Shown here in pieces: positions 6,011 to 12,718 of a DNA stretch of 17,722 nt (within the stretch, counting starts at the first letter, position 1; every line of letters begins with the position of its first letter). The DNA comes from VRUE01 sp035701465. GTDB taxonomy: Bacteria > Actinomycetota > Thermoleophilia > Solirubrobacterales > 70-9. A program made the position numbers and the translations under genes. The DNA lies in the NCBI GenBank assembly GCA_035701465.1, contig DASSMU010000192.1:1-17722 (forward strand), in the 5' to 3' direction. The notes beneath the pieces were generated by a model. It made no database searches and was not told the DNA's origin. It saw only the letters and a program-made list of their open reading frames with translations.

Positions 6011-7435
6011 CTATGAATCGCCGTCGACCAGGCTGGCAACGAGCTCGACGTATTCCCGCAGCCTGCCGACGGCGAGGAAGCGGTTCCTCACCCGTGCCCT
6101 TGCCCCCTCCCCCAAGCGCCTCGCCCGGTCCGGATCGGCGATGAGGTCGCGAAACGCAGTGGCGAACGCCTCGAGGTCGTGGGGATCGTCGATCAGCACA
6201 CCACTCTCGCCGTCGACGATCTGGTCCTGGATGCCGCCGACCCGACTGGCGACAACGGGGCGCTCCTTCCACATCGCCTCGGCGACGGTCAGGCCAAAGC
6301 CCTCGGCGATGCTCTTCTGCACGATCACGTCGGCGCGGCGCTGGATCGCGTTGACCATCGCCGCGTTTTCGTCGAGATCGTCCATCGGCAGGTTGACAAG
6401 GTGAACGCGTCGATGGGTCTCCGCTGGGAGCCGCCGCCAGGACTCGGTGACGTCGCCGTAGACGGCAACCCCCTCGGGGTCGTCGGAGACGGCACCGCTG
6501 GCGGGCCCGACCAGCGCCAGGTGGACCGCGGGGTCCTCGAGGTGCCGGGCGAAGCACTCGAGCAGGCCGCGCGGGTCCTTCAGCCGGTCCCAGCGCGAAA
6601 CCTGGACCACCAGCTTCGCCTCCGCCGGCAAGGGCGCCTCCTGGAGCAGTTCCGCCGCTCGCTCGACCCGGCCCGGCGTGCCGTCGCCGCGCACGAAGGT
6701 CGGTGCCGAGCGCGGCGCGCTCGCGCTCAGCCCGACCTCTCCGAGGATCGCCTCGACGGTGCCCCTATCGAGGTCCTGGTTCTTCGGCGAGAAGGGGTCG
6801 ATCGCGGGCGGCATCAGCCAGACCTTCTCGCGCTCCAGGCCGTCCCAGATGTACTCCTCTCGCGAAAAGACGTAGGCGTCAGCGCCCTCGACGAAGGAGC
6901 GCAGGAAGTCCCAGCCACCACGGGCCAGCCGCCCCGGGCGATCGACCCCGACGTGGCAGCGCCAGACCACCTTGACCCCGTTCCCCTTCATCGCCGGGAC
7001 GAGGCCCGCTGTCTGCGGGTCGTGGAGGTAGACGACGTCGTCGGGCTGGATCAGCTGCGCGAGCTGCGCCGCGCTCGCCCCCAGCGCGGTCTCATAGAGC
7101 CTGCGCTCCCCCTCCCCCAGCGAGCCGCCGTCGCCCGGATCGTCGTGCAGGTTGTTGTGGAGGCGCTTGGTGACGGTGAAGAACTCGGGCTCCTCGTGCA
7201 GCACCACCCAGCGGGTGTCGACGCCCACCCCACGCACGTAGGGCAGCAGCGCGTGGAGGATCTCGGCGACGCCGCCACCGCGCGCGGTCGAATTGACGTG
7301 CCAGATCGCACGGCCGGCGAACTCCTCGCGGGCGCGCTCGGCGACGGCCTCGAAGCTCGGATACTCCTCGCCGAGCAGGTCGCGGTAGCGGTCGAGCGGC
7401 TGGGGCGGGATCTGGATCAGCTCAGGCCGCGCCAC
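6011..7435 (-). CDS. treT: GT4 glycosyltransferase, trehalose synthase (TreT)-like
   Basis: A 474-residue cytoplasmic GT-B glycosyltransferase. The N-terminal part has WHVNSTARGGGVAEILHALL (45-64), GVDTRWVVLHEEPEFF and TKRLHNNLHDDPGDGG, the distinctive signature of TreT-type trehalose glycosyltransferring synthases and related retaining trehalose phosphorylases. The C-terminal domain has the VVQVSRWDRLKDP strand and the GT4 EX7E motif EGFGLTVAE at 378-386, followed by PVVASRVGGIQDQIVDG. TreT makes trehalose from NDP-glucose and glucose; trehalose phosphorylase would use trehalose and phosphate, and sequence inspection alone cannot separate them. Start is GTG at 7435; an in-frame stop five codons upstream limits alternatives, and the ribosome-binding site (GAGATGG) is weak. 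It is convergent with ppsA and divergent from the alcohol dehydrogenase. Confidence 0.82.
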   Translation of the reverse strand: MARPELIQIPPQPLDRYRDLLGEEYPSFEAVAERAREEFAGRAIWHVNSTARGGGVAEILHALLPYVRGVGVDTRWVVLHEEPEFFTVTKRLHNNLHDDPGDGGSLGEGERRLYETALGASAAQLAQLIQPDDVVYLHDPQTAGLVPAMKGNGVKVVWRCHVGVDRPGRLARGGWDFLRSFVEGADAYVFSREEYIWDGLEREKVWLMPPAIDPFSPKNQDLDRGTVEAILGEVGLSASAPRSAPTFVRGDGTPGRVERAAELLQEAPLPAEAKLVVQVSRWDRLKDPRGLLECFARHLEDPAVHLALVGPASGAVSDDPEGVAVYGDVTESWRRLPAETHRRVHLVNLPMDDLDENAAMVNAIQRRADVIVQKSIAEGFGLTVAEAMWKERPVVASRVGGIQDQIVDGESGVLIDDPHDLEAFATAFRDLIADPDRARRLGEGARARVRNRFLAVGRLREYVELVASLVDGDS

Positions 7436-7573
7436 GGCGTCACCATCTCATTCCCGCACGACGAAAGGAAGCGGGTAAATCCGAGTCGAACTCCGTAACT
7501 CCTACCGATGTGGCCGGCGACACGCGCGCCTAGCTTGTGACTTTCGGCGACCTGCACAGCGAAGGAGCGATCG

Positions 7574-8647
7574 ATGGCCGAGACGATGAAGGCGGCGGTG
7601 TTCGAGGGCCACGAGCGGATCGTGCTGGAGGAGAAGCCGATGCCCCGCTGCGGGCCCACCGACGCGATCGTGAAGATCTCGCTGACGACGATCTGCGGCA
7701 CCGACGTGCACATCTGGCGCGAGGAGTACCCGGTCGAGCAGGGCCGGATCGTCGGCCACGAGCCGGTCGGGACGATCCACCAGCTCGGCGACGCCGTCTC
7801 CGGCTACGAGGTCGGCGACCGCGTGCTCGTGGGCGCGATCACGCCCTGCGGAACCTGCTTCTACTGCCAGTCCCACAACGAGGCGCAGTGCTCCGGCCAC
7901 GAGGACGACTGGCAGATGATCGGCGCCTGGCGGCTGGGCAACGCGATCGACGGCGTCCAGGCCGAGTACTTCCGGGTCCCCTACGCCCAGGCCAACCTGG
8001 CGAAGATCCCCGACGACCTCAGCGACGAGCAGTGCGTGCTGCTGGCCGACATCGCCTCGACCGGGATCTCGGCGGCGGAGACCGCCAACGTGCGGATCGG
8101 CCAGACCGTCGCCGTCTTCGCCCAGGGCCCGATCGGCCTCTGCGCGACCGCGGGCGCGCGCCTGATGGGCGCCTCGCTGGTGATCGGCGTCGACCGCATC
8201 GCCGGCCGGCTCGAACTCTCGAAGAAGATGGGCGCCGACGAGACGATCGACTTCACGGAAGAAGACCCGATCGCGGCGATCAAGCGCCTCACCGGCGGCC
8301 GCGGCGTCGACGTCGCAATCGAGGCCCTCGGCACCCAGCAGACCTTCGAGGCCTGCATCGAGGCGACCCGCCCCGGCGGCATCGTCTCCAGCCTCGGCGT
8401 CTACGGCGGCAAGCTCGAGGTTCCCCTCGAGCCCTTCGTCTACGGCATCGGCGACAAGCAGATCCTCACCACGCTCTGCCCCGGCGGCAAGGAGCGGATG
8501 CGCAAGCTGATGGAGATGGTCCGCCACGGCCGCCTGGACCTGGAGCCGCTGATCACCCACCGCTTCTCCCTCGACCAGATCGAGGAGGCCTACGACCTCT
8601 TCGGCAACCAGCGCGAAGGCGTGGTCAAGGTCGGGCTGACGCCGTAG
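7574..8647 (+). CDS. Zinc-dependent alcohol dehydrogenase (MDR superfamily)
   Basis: A 357-residue cytoplasmic medium-chain dehydrogenase. Catalytic zinc ligands Cys41 (TTICGTDVH), His62 and Glu63 (IVGHEPVG), with Asp159 (LADIASTG), match the pattern of secondary-alcohol dehydrogenases of the isopropanol dehydrogenase type. The structural zinc lobe is complete: Cys92, Cys95, Cys98 and Cys106 in CGTCFYCQSHNEAQC. The nucleotide-binding turn reads FAQGPIGLC, and the following acidic residue (VIGVDRIAG) favours NAD over NADP. Natural substrate is unknown; secondary alcohols or threonine-like polyols are possible. AAGGAG at 7562-7567 supports the ATG at 7574. It is divergent from the treT-like gene across 138 bp and converges on the antitoxin-like gene with only 3 bp between stops. 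Confidence 0.9.
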   Translation: MAETMKAAVFEGHERIVLEEKPMPRCGPTDAIVKISLTTICGTDVHIWREEYPVEQGRIVGHEPVGTIHQLGDAVSGYEVGDRVLVGAITPCGTCFYCQSHNEAQCSGHEDDWQMIGAWRLGNAIDGVQAEYFRVPYAQANLAKIPDDLSDEQCVLLADIASTGISAAETANVRIGQTVAVFAQGPIGLCATAGARLMGASLVIGVDRIAGRLELSKKMGADETIDFTEEDPIAAIKRLTGGRGVDVAIEALGTQQTFEACIEATRPGGIVSSLGVYGGKLEVPLEPFVYGIGDKQILTTLCPGGKERMRKLMEMVRHGRLDLEPLITHRFSLDQIEEAYDLFGNQREGVVKVGLTP

Positions 8648-8655
8648 GGCCTACG
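8643..8655. repeat. Perfect palindrome containing both convergent stop codons
   Basis: CGTAGG-G-CCTACG is a 13-bp perfect inverted repeat. The TAG of the alcohol dehydrogenase (8645-8647) and the complement of the antitoxin-like TAG (8651-8653) are placed symmetrically inside it. The single-base centre cannot form a useful RNA loop, so it is more likely a consequence of two stops facing each other or a protein-binding dyad than a terminator. Confidence 0.5.
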
Positions 8656-8941
8656 ACCCGACGTAGCGTGCCACGGCCTCGCGGGCCAGATCGCTGACCG
8701 AGCGACCTTCGCTTTCGGCTCGTCTCTCCATAGCCAGGTAGAGCTCGGGCGTGATGCGAAAGCTCATTCGGGGGGATGTTCCATTGCCCGAAAGAGATGG
8801 CCGACCAACGAAGCGACGTTCCGCCTTTGAGAGGTCGTATCCGCGCTCTGCCTCGTCAGCAAGCGCGTCGGCGATCTCCGGAGTTATTTCAACGCCGGAC
8901 TTCGTCCTGGGGTACTTCCCGGTCTTTTTCACTCTTGCCAT
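8651..8941 (-). CDS. Ribbon-helix-helix (CopG-like) protein, putative antitoxin
   Basis: A 96-residue protein. The C-terminal part, residues about 57-95 (PRMSFRITPELYLAMERRAE then SEGRSVSDLAREAVARYV), is a ribbon-helix-helix DNA-binding motif: a short strand followed by two amphipathic helices. The N-terminal half (SGVEITPEIADALADEAERG and YDLSKAERRFVGRPSL) is a conserved leader seen in small actinobacterial proteins annotated as CopG-like or antitoxin. It follows a small basic-acidic protein gene with a 13-bp overlap, the order toxin then antitoxin used by BrnTA-like systems. GGAGG and AAGGA upstream of the ATG at 8941 give a good ribosome-binding site. It would be expected to repress its own promoter and neutralise the partner; this is inference from family and layout. 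Confidence 0.75.
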   Translation of the reverse strand: MARVKKTGKYPRTKSGVEITPEIADALADEAERGYDLSKAERRFVGRPSLSGNGTSPRMSFRITPELYLAMERRAESEGRSVSDLAREAVARYVGS

Positions 8942-9282
8942 TCCTTCGCCTCCTCATACTGCCTCCGATATCGCTCGCGCAGTGGCATGGCGTGAATCAC
9001 AACAAGGCTCCCGTCTTCAAGTTCGATGCCGATGACCTCCAGTGCGACTCCACCGGCATCGTCACCGAGAAGCACGACACGCGGATCGCGGTCGACACGA
9101 TTCCCGGTGGGAGCCTCCTCATCGAAAACCAAAACGCAACGTTCGATGACGTAGCGAGACCGCCCACGCGATATCCGGTGCTTGGTCGCAGAACGAGCCC
9201 ACCGAAGACCTCCGGCAGGCCACTTATTTTGTCTGACGATACTAACACTGATGAGGCGTTTAGTCGCTTCGTGCTTCGACAT
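8929..9282 (-). CDS. Putative toxin partner of the ribbon-helix-helix protein
   Basis: A 117-residue cytoplasmic protein without signal or membrane segments. The core (ATKHRISRGRSRYVIERC, DPRVVLLGDDAGGVALEVIG, IHAMPLRERYRRQYEEA) has the strand-rich body with a C-terminal HAMPLR.(K/R)YR helix known from uncharacterised actinobacterial proteins paired with CopG-like genes; the ending resembles the final strand and helix of BrnT/RelE-like RNases, but I cannot assign it firmly. The first about 28 residues before LRWARSATKH look unlike the rest and use AT-richer codons, so the true start may lie further in, although no in-frame ATG/GTG/TTG was found there. It overlaps the antitoxin-like gene by 13 bp. 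The local DNA is visibly less GC-rich than the flanks, consistent with recent acquisition. Confidence 0.65.
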   Translation of the reverse strand: MSKHEATKRLISVSIVRQNKWPAGGLRWARSATKHRISRGRSRYVIERCVLVFDEEAPTGNRVDRDPRVVLLGDDAGGVALEVIGIELEDGSLVVIHAMPLRERYRRQYEEAKEWQE

Positions 9283-9378
9283 CGTTGGAGAGTCGACTGG
9301 CCACTCCGGCGTAACAAGACGTGGGTGTGCCGAATCCGAAAATTCAGTCCTGTGAAATGCGGCCGTGGCGCCTGGGAC

Positions 9379-10719
9379 CTAGTCGCCGCCGTTTTCTTTG
9401 AGCAGGCTTGGGGCGAGGGACTTCGTCTTGGCGCCGGCGGCCAAGCCGAGTGGGTCGAGGCCGAAGAGGTCCTCGGTGGAGCGGAGCAGCGAGTAGGGGT
9501 TGTAGGCCGCTGCATCGGTGGAGCCGGGGGTCAGGAAGGGTGAGATGAGGAGAGCACCTGAGCGCAGGGGATCGGCCGGCGGCGTCGCCTCCGGGTCCGC
9601 GCTCGGGGGGTTCGCCGCGGCGAAGTTGACAACCAGCAGTCCGTCGGCCTTGTAGGCCGGTGAGGCAAGGATCTTCGGGACCCAATTCGCGAGGAAGGCG
9701 TCGGCGCTTGCCGGACCTTCGGTTGCACCCGCTGCGCACTGGCCGGTCGCGCCCGAATCGCATGGCGTCGGGGCGATGAACGAGTAGCTCGGCGTCTTGT
9801 CCGCTTTTCGCAGGTCGGACGTCAGCCTGTCGATCGGGAGGTCGTCTGCAGAGCAGTCGCCGAGGTCGAGTAGCGAGTGGAAGTAGACGAAGGGGTTCTG
9901 TCTTGCCGCGTATCCGCCGGGCGTCACGGTTTCCGATTCCCCGGTGCCCGGGTGGACGCAGTTCGCCGGGGCGCCGGTCTCATCGACCATCCCCTCGACG
10001 TAGGCGCGCCAGGTAAGACGGCTGCTGCTCAACTGGTCGGCGAGGGTCAGCGTTTCGACGGGGTAGACGCAGCCGGCGCCGTGCACCAGCCCGTTCGGAT
10101 CCGTTTTGGACGTGGGTGGGAACTCGGCGTAGGTCGAGCAGCCGGCGCTGGTCGCCGAGTTCGGGGGCTGACCGCTGAGGGCGGCGATCTGGTTGGGCAG
10201 CCCGGCTTCGCCGAGCAGCGCGTAGCTGCTCAGCAGCTCGCCCTTGGGGCGAAGGGTGGCCGAGAGGTAGGGCATCTGCGACTGGCCCCCGAGGGACTGT
10301 TCGTAACCCGGGCTGGCGAGCGAGATTACGAAGACGTGCTTTACCGGCCCCGCTTCGGCCGGCGTCGCGGCCGGTTCCTTCGGTGCCGGTTTGCTCACCG
10401 GGCCACCCGCCGCCGGCGCCGGGGCAGGCGCCGGAGAAGCGGGCGGCCCGCCGGCATGCGACGCAGCCCCGCCCTGGGACCTGGACGGTTGGGCCGCGGC
10501 AGACGATGGGCCCGCGACCGGCGCTGTCGCTACCGGAGTGTTGTCGGAGGCAAGGCTGCGGCCGAGCAGTGCTGCCAGAGCCCCGCTGCTGCCAGCGCCG
10601 GTCATCGCGCTGGCGACGATCGCCGAGGTCGCGACCACCGAGGAGGCGACCAGGAGCCCGAAGCGCTTGCCGGTGAGCGAGGACGCGGCGTCTATCGCCG
10701 TCCTGATCGCCGCCTTCAC
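9379..10719 (-). CDS. Membrane-anchored AcpA/phospholipase C-superfamily phosphoesterase-like protein, probable pseudoenzyme
   Basis: 446 residues from GTG at 10719, whose start overlaps the previous gene's TGA (GTGA). A membrane segment at about 20-42 (FGLLVASSVVATSAIVASA) is followed by a Pro/Ala/Ser-rich spacer to about 125, then an extracytoplasmic phosphoesterase-family (PF04185-type) domain: VKHVFVISLASPGYEQSLGG (126-145), MPYLSATL, AGLPNQIAALSG (172-183), FIAPTPCDSG (314-323), GLLVVNFAAANPP (360-372), ISPFLTPGS and YNPYSLLRSTEDLFGLDPLG (406-425). In active relatives these read like xMENxSxxxxxG, PSLPNYxALxxG, TFDE and YNHYSLLRTIED. Here the Glu-Asn pair, the nucleophilic Ser (Gly173), the Asp-Glu pair (Ala367-Ala368) and the His (Pro408) are all replaced, so catalysis by the family mechanism looks impossible. 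Even cysteines suggest disulfides. Last gene of the pst operon. Confidence 0.75.
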   Translation of the reverse strand: MKAAIRTAIDAASSLTGKRFGLLVASSVVATSAIVASAMTGAGSSGALAALLGRSLASDNTPVATAPVAGPSSAAAQPSRSQGGAASHAGGPPASPAPAPAPAAGGPVSKPAPKEPAATPAEAGPVKHVFVISLASPGYEQSLGGQSQMPYLSATLRPKGELLSSYALLGEAGLPNQIAALSGQPPNSATSAGCSTYAEFPPTSKTDPNGLVHGAGCVYPVETLTLADQLSSSRLTWRAYVEGMVDETGAPANCVHPGTGESETVTPGGYAARQNPFVYFHSLLDLGDCSADDLPIDRLTSDLRKADKTPSYSFIAPTPCDSGATGQCAAGATEGPASADAFLANWVPKILASPAYKADGLLVVNFAAANPPSADPEATPPADPLRSGALLISPFLTPGSTDAAAYNPYSLLRSTEDLFGLDPLGLAAGAKTKSLAPSLLKENGGD

Positions 10720-10931
10720 GACGGTGCCTCGGTCTCGAACATCTCGAGCAGCCGTTCGGCGGCCAGCAACTCCGCGTCGACGCGCTGCAGCTCGGCCGCC
10801 TTGCGGGTCAGCACGTCCATCCGCACGTGGTCGCGGATCGCCATCTCGTAGAAGGCGCCGCCGAGATCGGCCTGCATCACGGTGAACTTCTCCAGCAGGC
10901 GGTCGCGCTGGGCGATCAGATCGTCGTTCAT
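10716..10931 (-). CDS. Short coiled-coil protein of the pst operon
   Basis: A 71-residue, strongly charged, almost entirely helical protein (MNDDLIAQRDRLLEKFTVMQ, later LTRKAAELQRVDAELLAAER). Heptad-like leucine, valine and alanine spacing suggests a coiled coil or helical hairpin. There is no signal peptide or membrane segment, so it is probably cytoplasmic. Its ATG overlaps the upstream stop as ATGA, and its TGA overlaps the downstream GTG as GTGA, so it is translationally linked to the zinc-ribbon membrane protein and the phosphoesterase-like protein. I do not recognise a family. A partner or scaffold role for the neighbouring membrane proteins is plausible but unproven. Confidence 0.78.
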   Translation of the reverse strand: MNDDLIAQRDRLLEKFTVMQADLGGAFYEMAIRDHVRMDVLTRKAAELQRVDAELLAAERLLEMFETEAPS

Positions 10932-11560
10932 GGCTGGCTCTTTCCGCCCGGCGCCGATGGCGCAGAGCTGGGGTCGCCGCCAACGGTGATCACGTCGGGC
11001 AGGTTCTGCTGGGCTTCGATATAGCTTTTGCCCGTCTGTTCGGGGTTGGTTTCGACCAGCTTCGTGTCTTCTTCGACTTTCTTCTGCGACGGCTTGTAGC
11101 CGGTCACCTGGTGGACCGCCCCGTTGCTGGTCTGGGCGACGACCCTGCCGCCGCCCTTGCTCGACTTGGCCGCGTTCTTCGCCCCAGCCTTCTTGGCGGC
11201 GTTCGCGACCGTGGTGCCGGTGGACGTGCTCGCGACCGCCGCGTCCTGGCGCCGCAGCGCTTCCAGCAGCGCCTCGTTTTCGCCGCCTCCGGAGCCGCCG
11301 CGGCCGACGACGACGCCGATCGCGACCGCAATCGGCAACAGGGCGAAGAAGGCGACCGCTGCGGCCTTGCTGTTCGACGTCCCCTTGGAAGGCGGGCGGG
11401 CCGCAGGGCGCCGGGCGCGCTGGCTCATCGTGGCGAAGTAGCGCGAGGCCGGATTGGCCCCGTTGCCCCGCCGCGCCGCGCAGTTGACGCAATAGCGCTG
11501 CTGGGGGTCGAGCGGCGCGCCGCACTCCTCGCAGGGCTCGTATCGGGTGGGGACGGTCAT
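10928..11560 (-). CDS. Zinc-ribbon single-pass membrane protein of the pst operon
   Basis: 210 residues. The N-terminus carries a zinc ribbon with Cys10, Cys13, Cys24 and Cys27 (CEECGAPLDPQQRYCVNC). A basic, proline-rich stretch (47-65) leads to one membrane segment at about 66-86 (AAAVAFFALLPIAVAIGVVV). The rest, presumably outside the cell, is Gly/Ala/Ser/Lys-rich and low in complexity, ending with a helical region (SQKKVEEDTKLVETNPEQTG). The cytoplasmic zinc ribbon could bind protein or nucleic acid. AGGAG upstream of the ATG at 11560 is a good ribosome-binding site, and the ATG overlaps the lipoprotein stop (ATGA). The stop also overlaps the next start. No known family is recognised beyond the zinc-ribbon fold. 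Confidence 0.8.
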   Translation of the reverse strand: MTVPTRYEPCEECGAPLDPQQRYCVNCAARRGNGANPASRYFATMSQRARRPAARPPSKGTSNSKAAAVAFFALLPIAVAIGVVVGRGGSGGGENEALLEALRRQDAAVASTSTGTTVANAAKKAGAKNAAKSSKGGGRVVAQTSNGAVHQVTGYKPSQKKVEEDTKLVETNPEQTGKSYIEAQQNLPDVITVGGDPSSAPSAPGGKSQP

Positions 11561-11736
11561 CGCTTCTCGCTCCTCTTTCTGTCTGCTTGACGGTGCTTAC
11601 GCCCAAGTTCGCGCTTCTCCAGAATCCGTTTGGATTCGGCCTGCTTGCGCGCGGCGGTTTCCTGCGTCGTCGCGCAGCCGACCAGCGCACCGGCGAGGAG
11701 CAGGCCGCAGACGGCGATCAGGCCGGCGCGAGACAT
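11557..11736 (-). CDS. Tiny lipoprotein of the pst operon
   Basis: 59 residues from ATG at 11736. MSRAGLIAVCGLLLAGALVG followed by Cys21 is a lipoprotein signal peptide with lipobox LVGC at 18-21. The mature part (about 39 residues) is very highly charged, rich in Lys, Arg, Glu and Gln, and predicted helical (ARKQAESKRILEKRELGRKH). It starts 7 bp after the pstB stop; a GTG at 11757 inside pstB would add seven residues and is less likely because it spoils the typical lipoprotein N-terminus. Its TGA overlaps the next gene's ATG. It would be an extracytoplasmic, membrane-anchored basic helix; its role is unknown. Confidence 0.7.
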   Translation of the reverse strand: MSRAGLIAVCGLLLAGALVGCATTQETAARKQAESKRILEKRELGRKHRQADRKRSEKR

Positions 11737-11743
11737 GGGTCGG

Positions 11744-12718
11744 CTAGCCGAATGCACCGCTCACGTACTCCTTGGTCCGCTGCTCGCGTGGCGAGCCGAA
11801 GAGGGCCGTCGCGCTGCTGTACTCGACCAGCTCGCCCAGGTACATGAAGGCGACGTGGTCGGCGATCCGGTAGGCCTGCTGCAGGTTGTGGGTGACGATC
11901 ACCACGGCGACGTCGTCGCGCAGCTTCACGATCAGGTCCTCGATCACCTGGGTCGACTGCGGGTCGAGAGCCGAGCAGGGCTCGTCGAGCAGCAGCACCT
12001 CCGGCTCCGCCGCCAGCGCCCGGGCGATGCAGAGCCGCTGCTGCTGCCCGCCGGAGAGCTTCAGGGCAGGGTGGTCGAGGTTGTCCTTGACCTCCTCGAA
12101 GAGGCCGGCGCGGTCGAGGGCGCTGTGGACCTTGGGCTCGAGCGACTTCTTGCGCTGGCGCCTGGAGCCCTGCTCGCGCAGGACGTAGGCGATGTTGTCG
12201 AAGACGCTCATCGGGAACGGGTTGGGCTGCTGGAAGACCATCGTCACCCGGCGCCGCAGCGAGGTCGGCTCGATCTGGGCGATGTCGACGTCGTCGAGCA
12301 GGATGCGGCCGCGCAGGGTCGCCGTCCGGGTCAGCTCGGTGAGCCGGTTGAGCGAGCGCAGCAGCGTCGTCTTGCCGCATCCAGACGGCCCGATCATCGC
12401 CAGCACCTCGCCCTGGCGAACCGGCAGCGAGACCGACTTGACCGCTTCGCGGTCCGCGTAGGAGACCGAGACGTCGTCGATCTCCATGCGGCGGATCGAG
12501 AACTGCGGGGCGCCGATCGAGCGCCGCGCCGCGGTGAAGCCTCCCGCTGCGGAGGCACCTTCGGCGCTGGGCACCTCGACAGGGGCCGCCACCTGTGCGG
12601 CGGCCGGGGCATCCTCCAACGGCAAACGCCGGATCGGCGGCGGCACCAGGGGGGTGTCTGAGCTCAGGGGGGCCATAGACCCCGTCAGCTCAGACACGTC
12701 GGGGTTCATGAGCTCCAT
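11744..12718 (-). CDS. pstB: Phosphate ABC transporter ATP-binding protein
   Basis: 324 residues from ATG at 12718. The ATPase core has Walker A GPSGCGKT (110-117), Q-loop VFQQPNPFPMSVFDNIA, signature LSGGQ (221-225), Walker B VLLLDE (241-246) and H-loop His277. The FQQPNPFPMSVFDNIAY run and the SALDPQST sequence after Walker B are characteristic of PstB, which powers high-affinity phosphate import. An unusual Pro/Ala-rich N-terminal extension of about 75 residues precedes the domain; PstB is normally 250-275 residues. A second in-frame ATG at 12709 overlaps the pstA stop as ATGA and has GGAG before it, so the start may be three codons later. Fourth gene of the operon. Confidence 0.93.
   Translation of the reverse strand: MELMNPDVSELTGSMAPLSSDTPLVPPPIRRLPLEDAPAAAQVAAPVEVPSAEGASAAGGFTAARRSIGAPQFSIRRMEIDDVSVSYADREAVKSVSLPVRQGEVLAMIGPSGCGKTTLLRSLNRLTELTRTATLRGRILLDDVDIAQIEPTSLRRRVTMVFQQPNPFPMSVFDNIAYVLREQGSRRQRKKSLEPKVHSALDRAGLFEEVKDNLDHPALKLSGGQQQRLCIARALAAEPEVLLLDEPCSALDPQSTQVIEDLIVKLRDDVAVVIVTHNLQQAYRIADHVAFMYLGELVEYSSATALFGSPREQRTKEYVSGAFG

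Noticed and set aside
7502..8560. 352-codon minus-strand frame opposite the alcohol dehydrogenase
   Set aside because: Shadow frame: the plus-strand dehydrogenase has all zinc ligands and a good ribosome-binding site, while this frame shows no motif.
10720..10983. Upstream extension of the phosphoesterase-like protein by 88 codons
   Set aside because: The extension is Arg-rich nonsense antiparallel in style to the real coiled-coil gene it overlaps. GTG at 10719 overlapping that gene's stop is the natural start and puts the membrane segment near the N-terminus.
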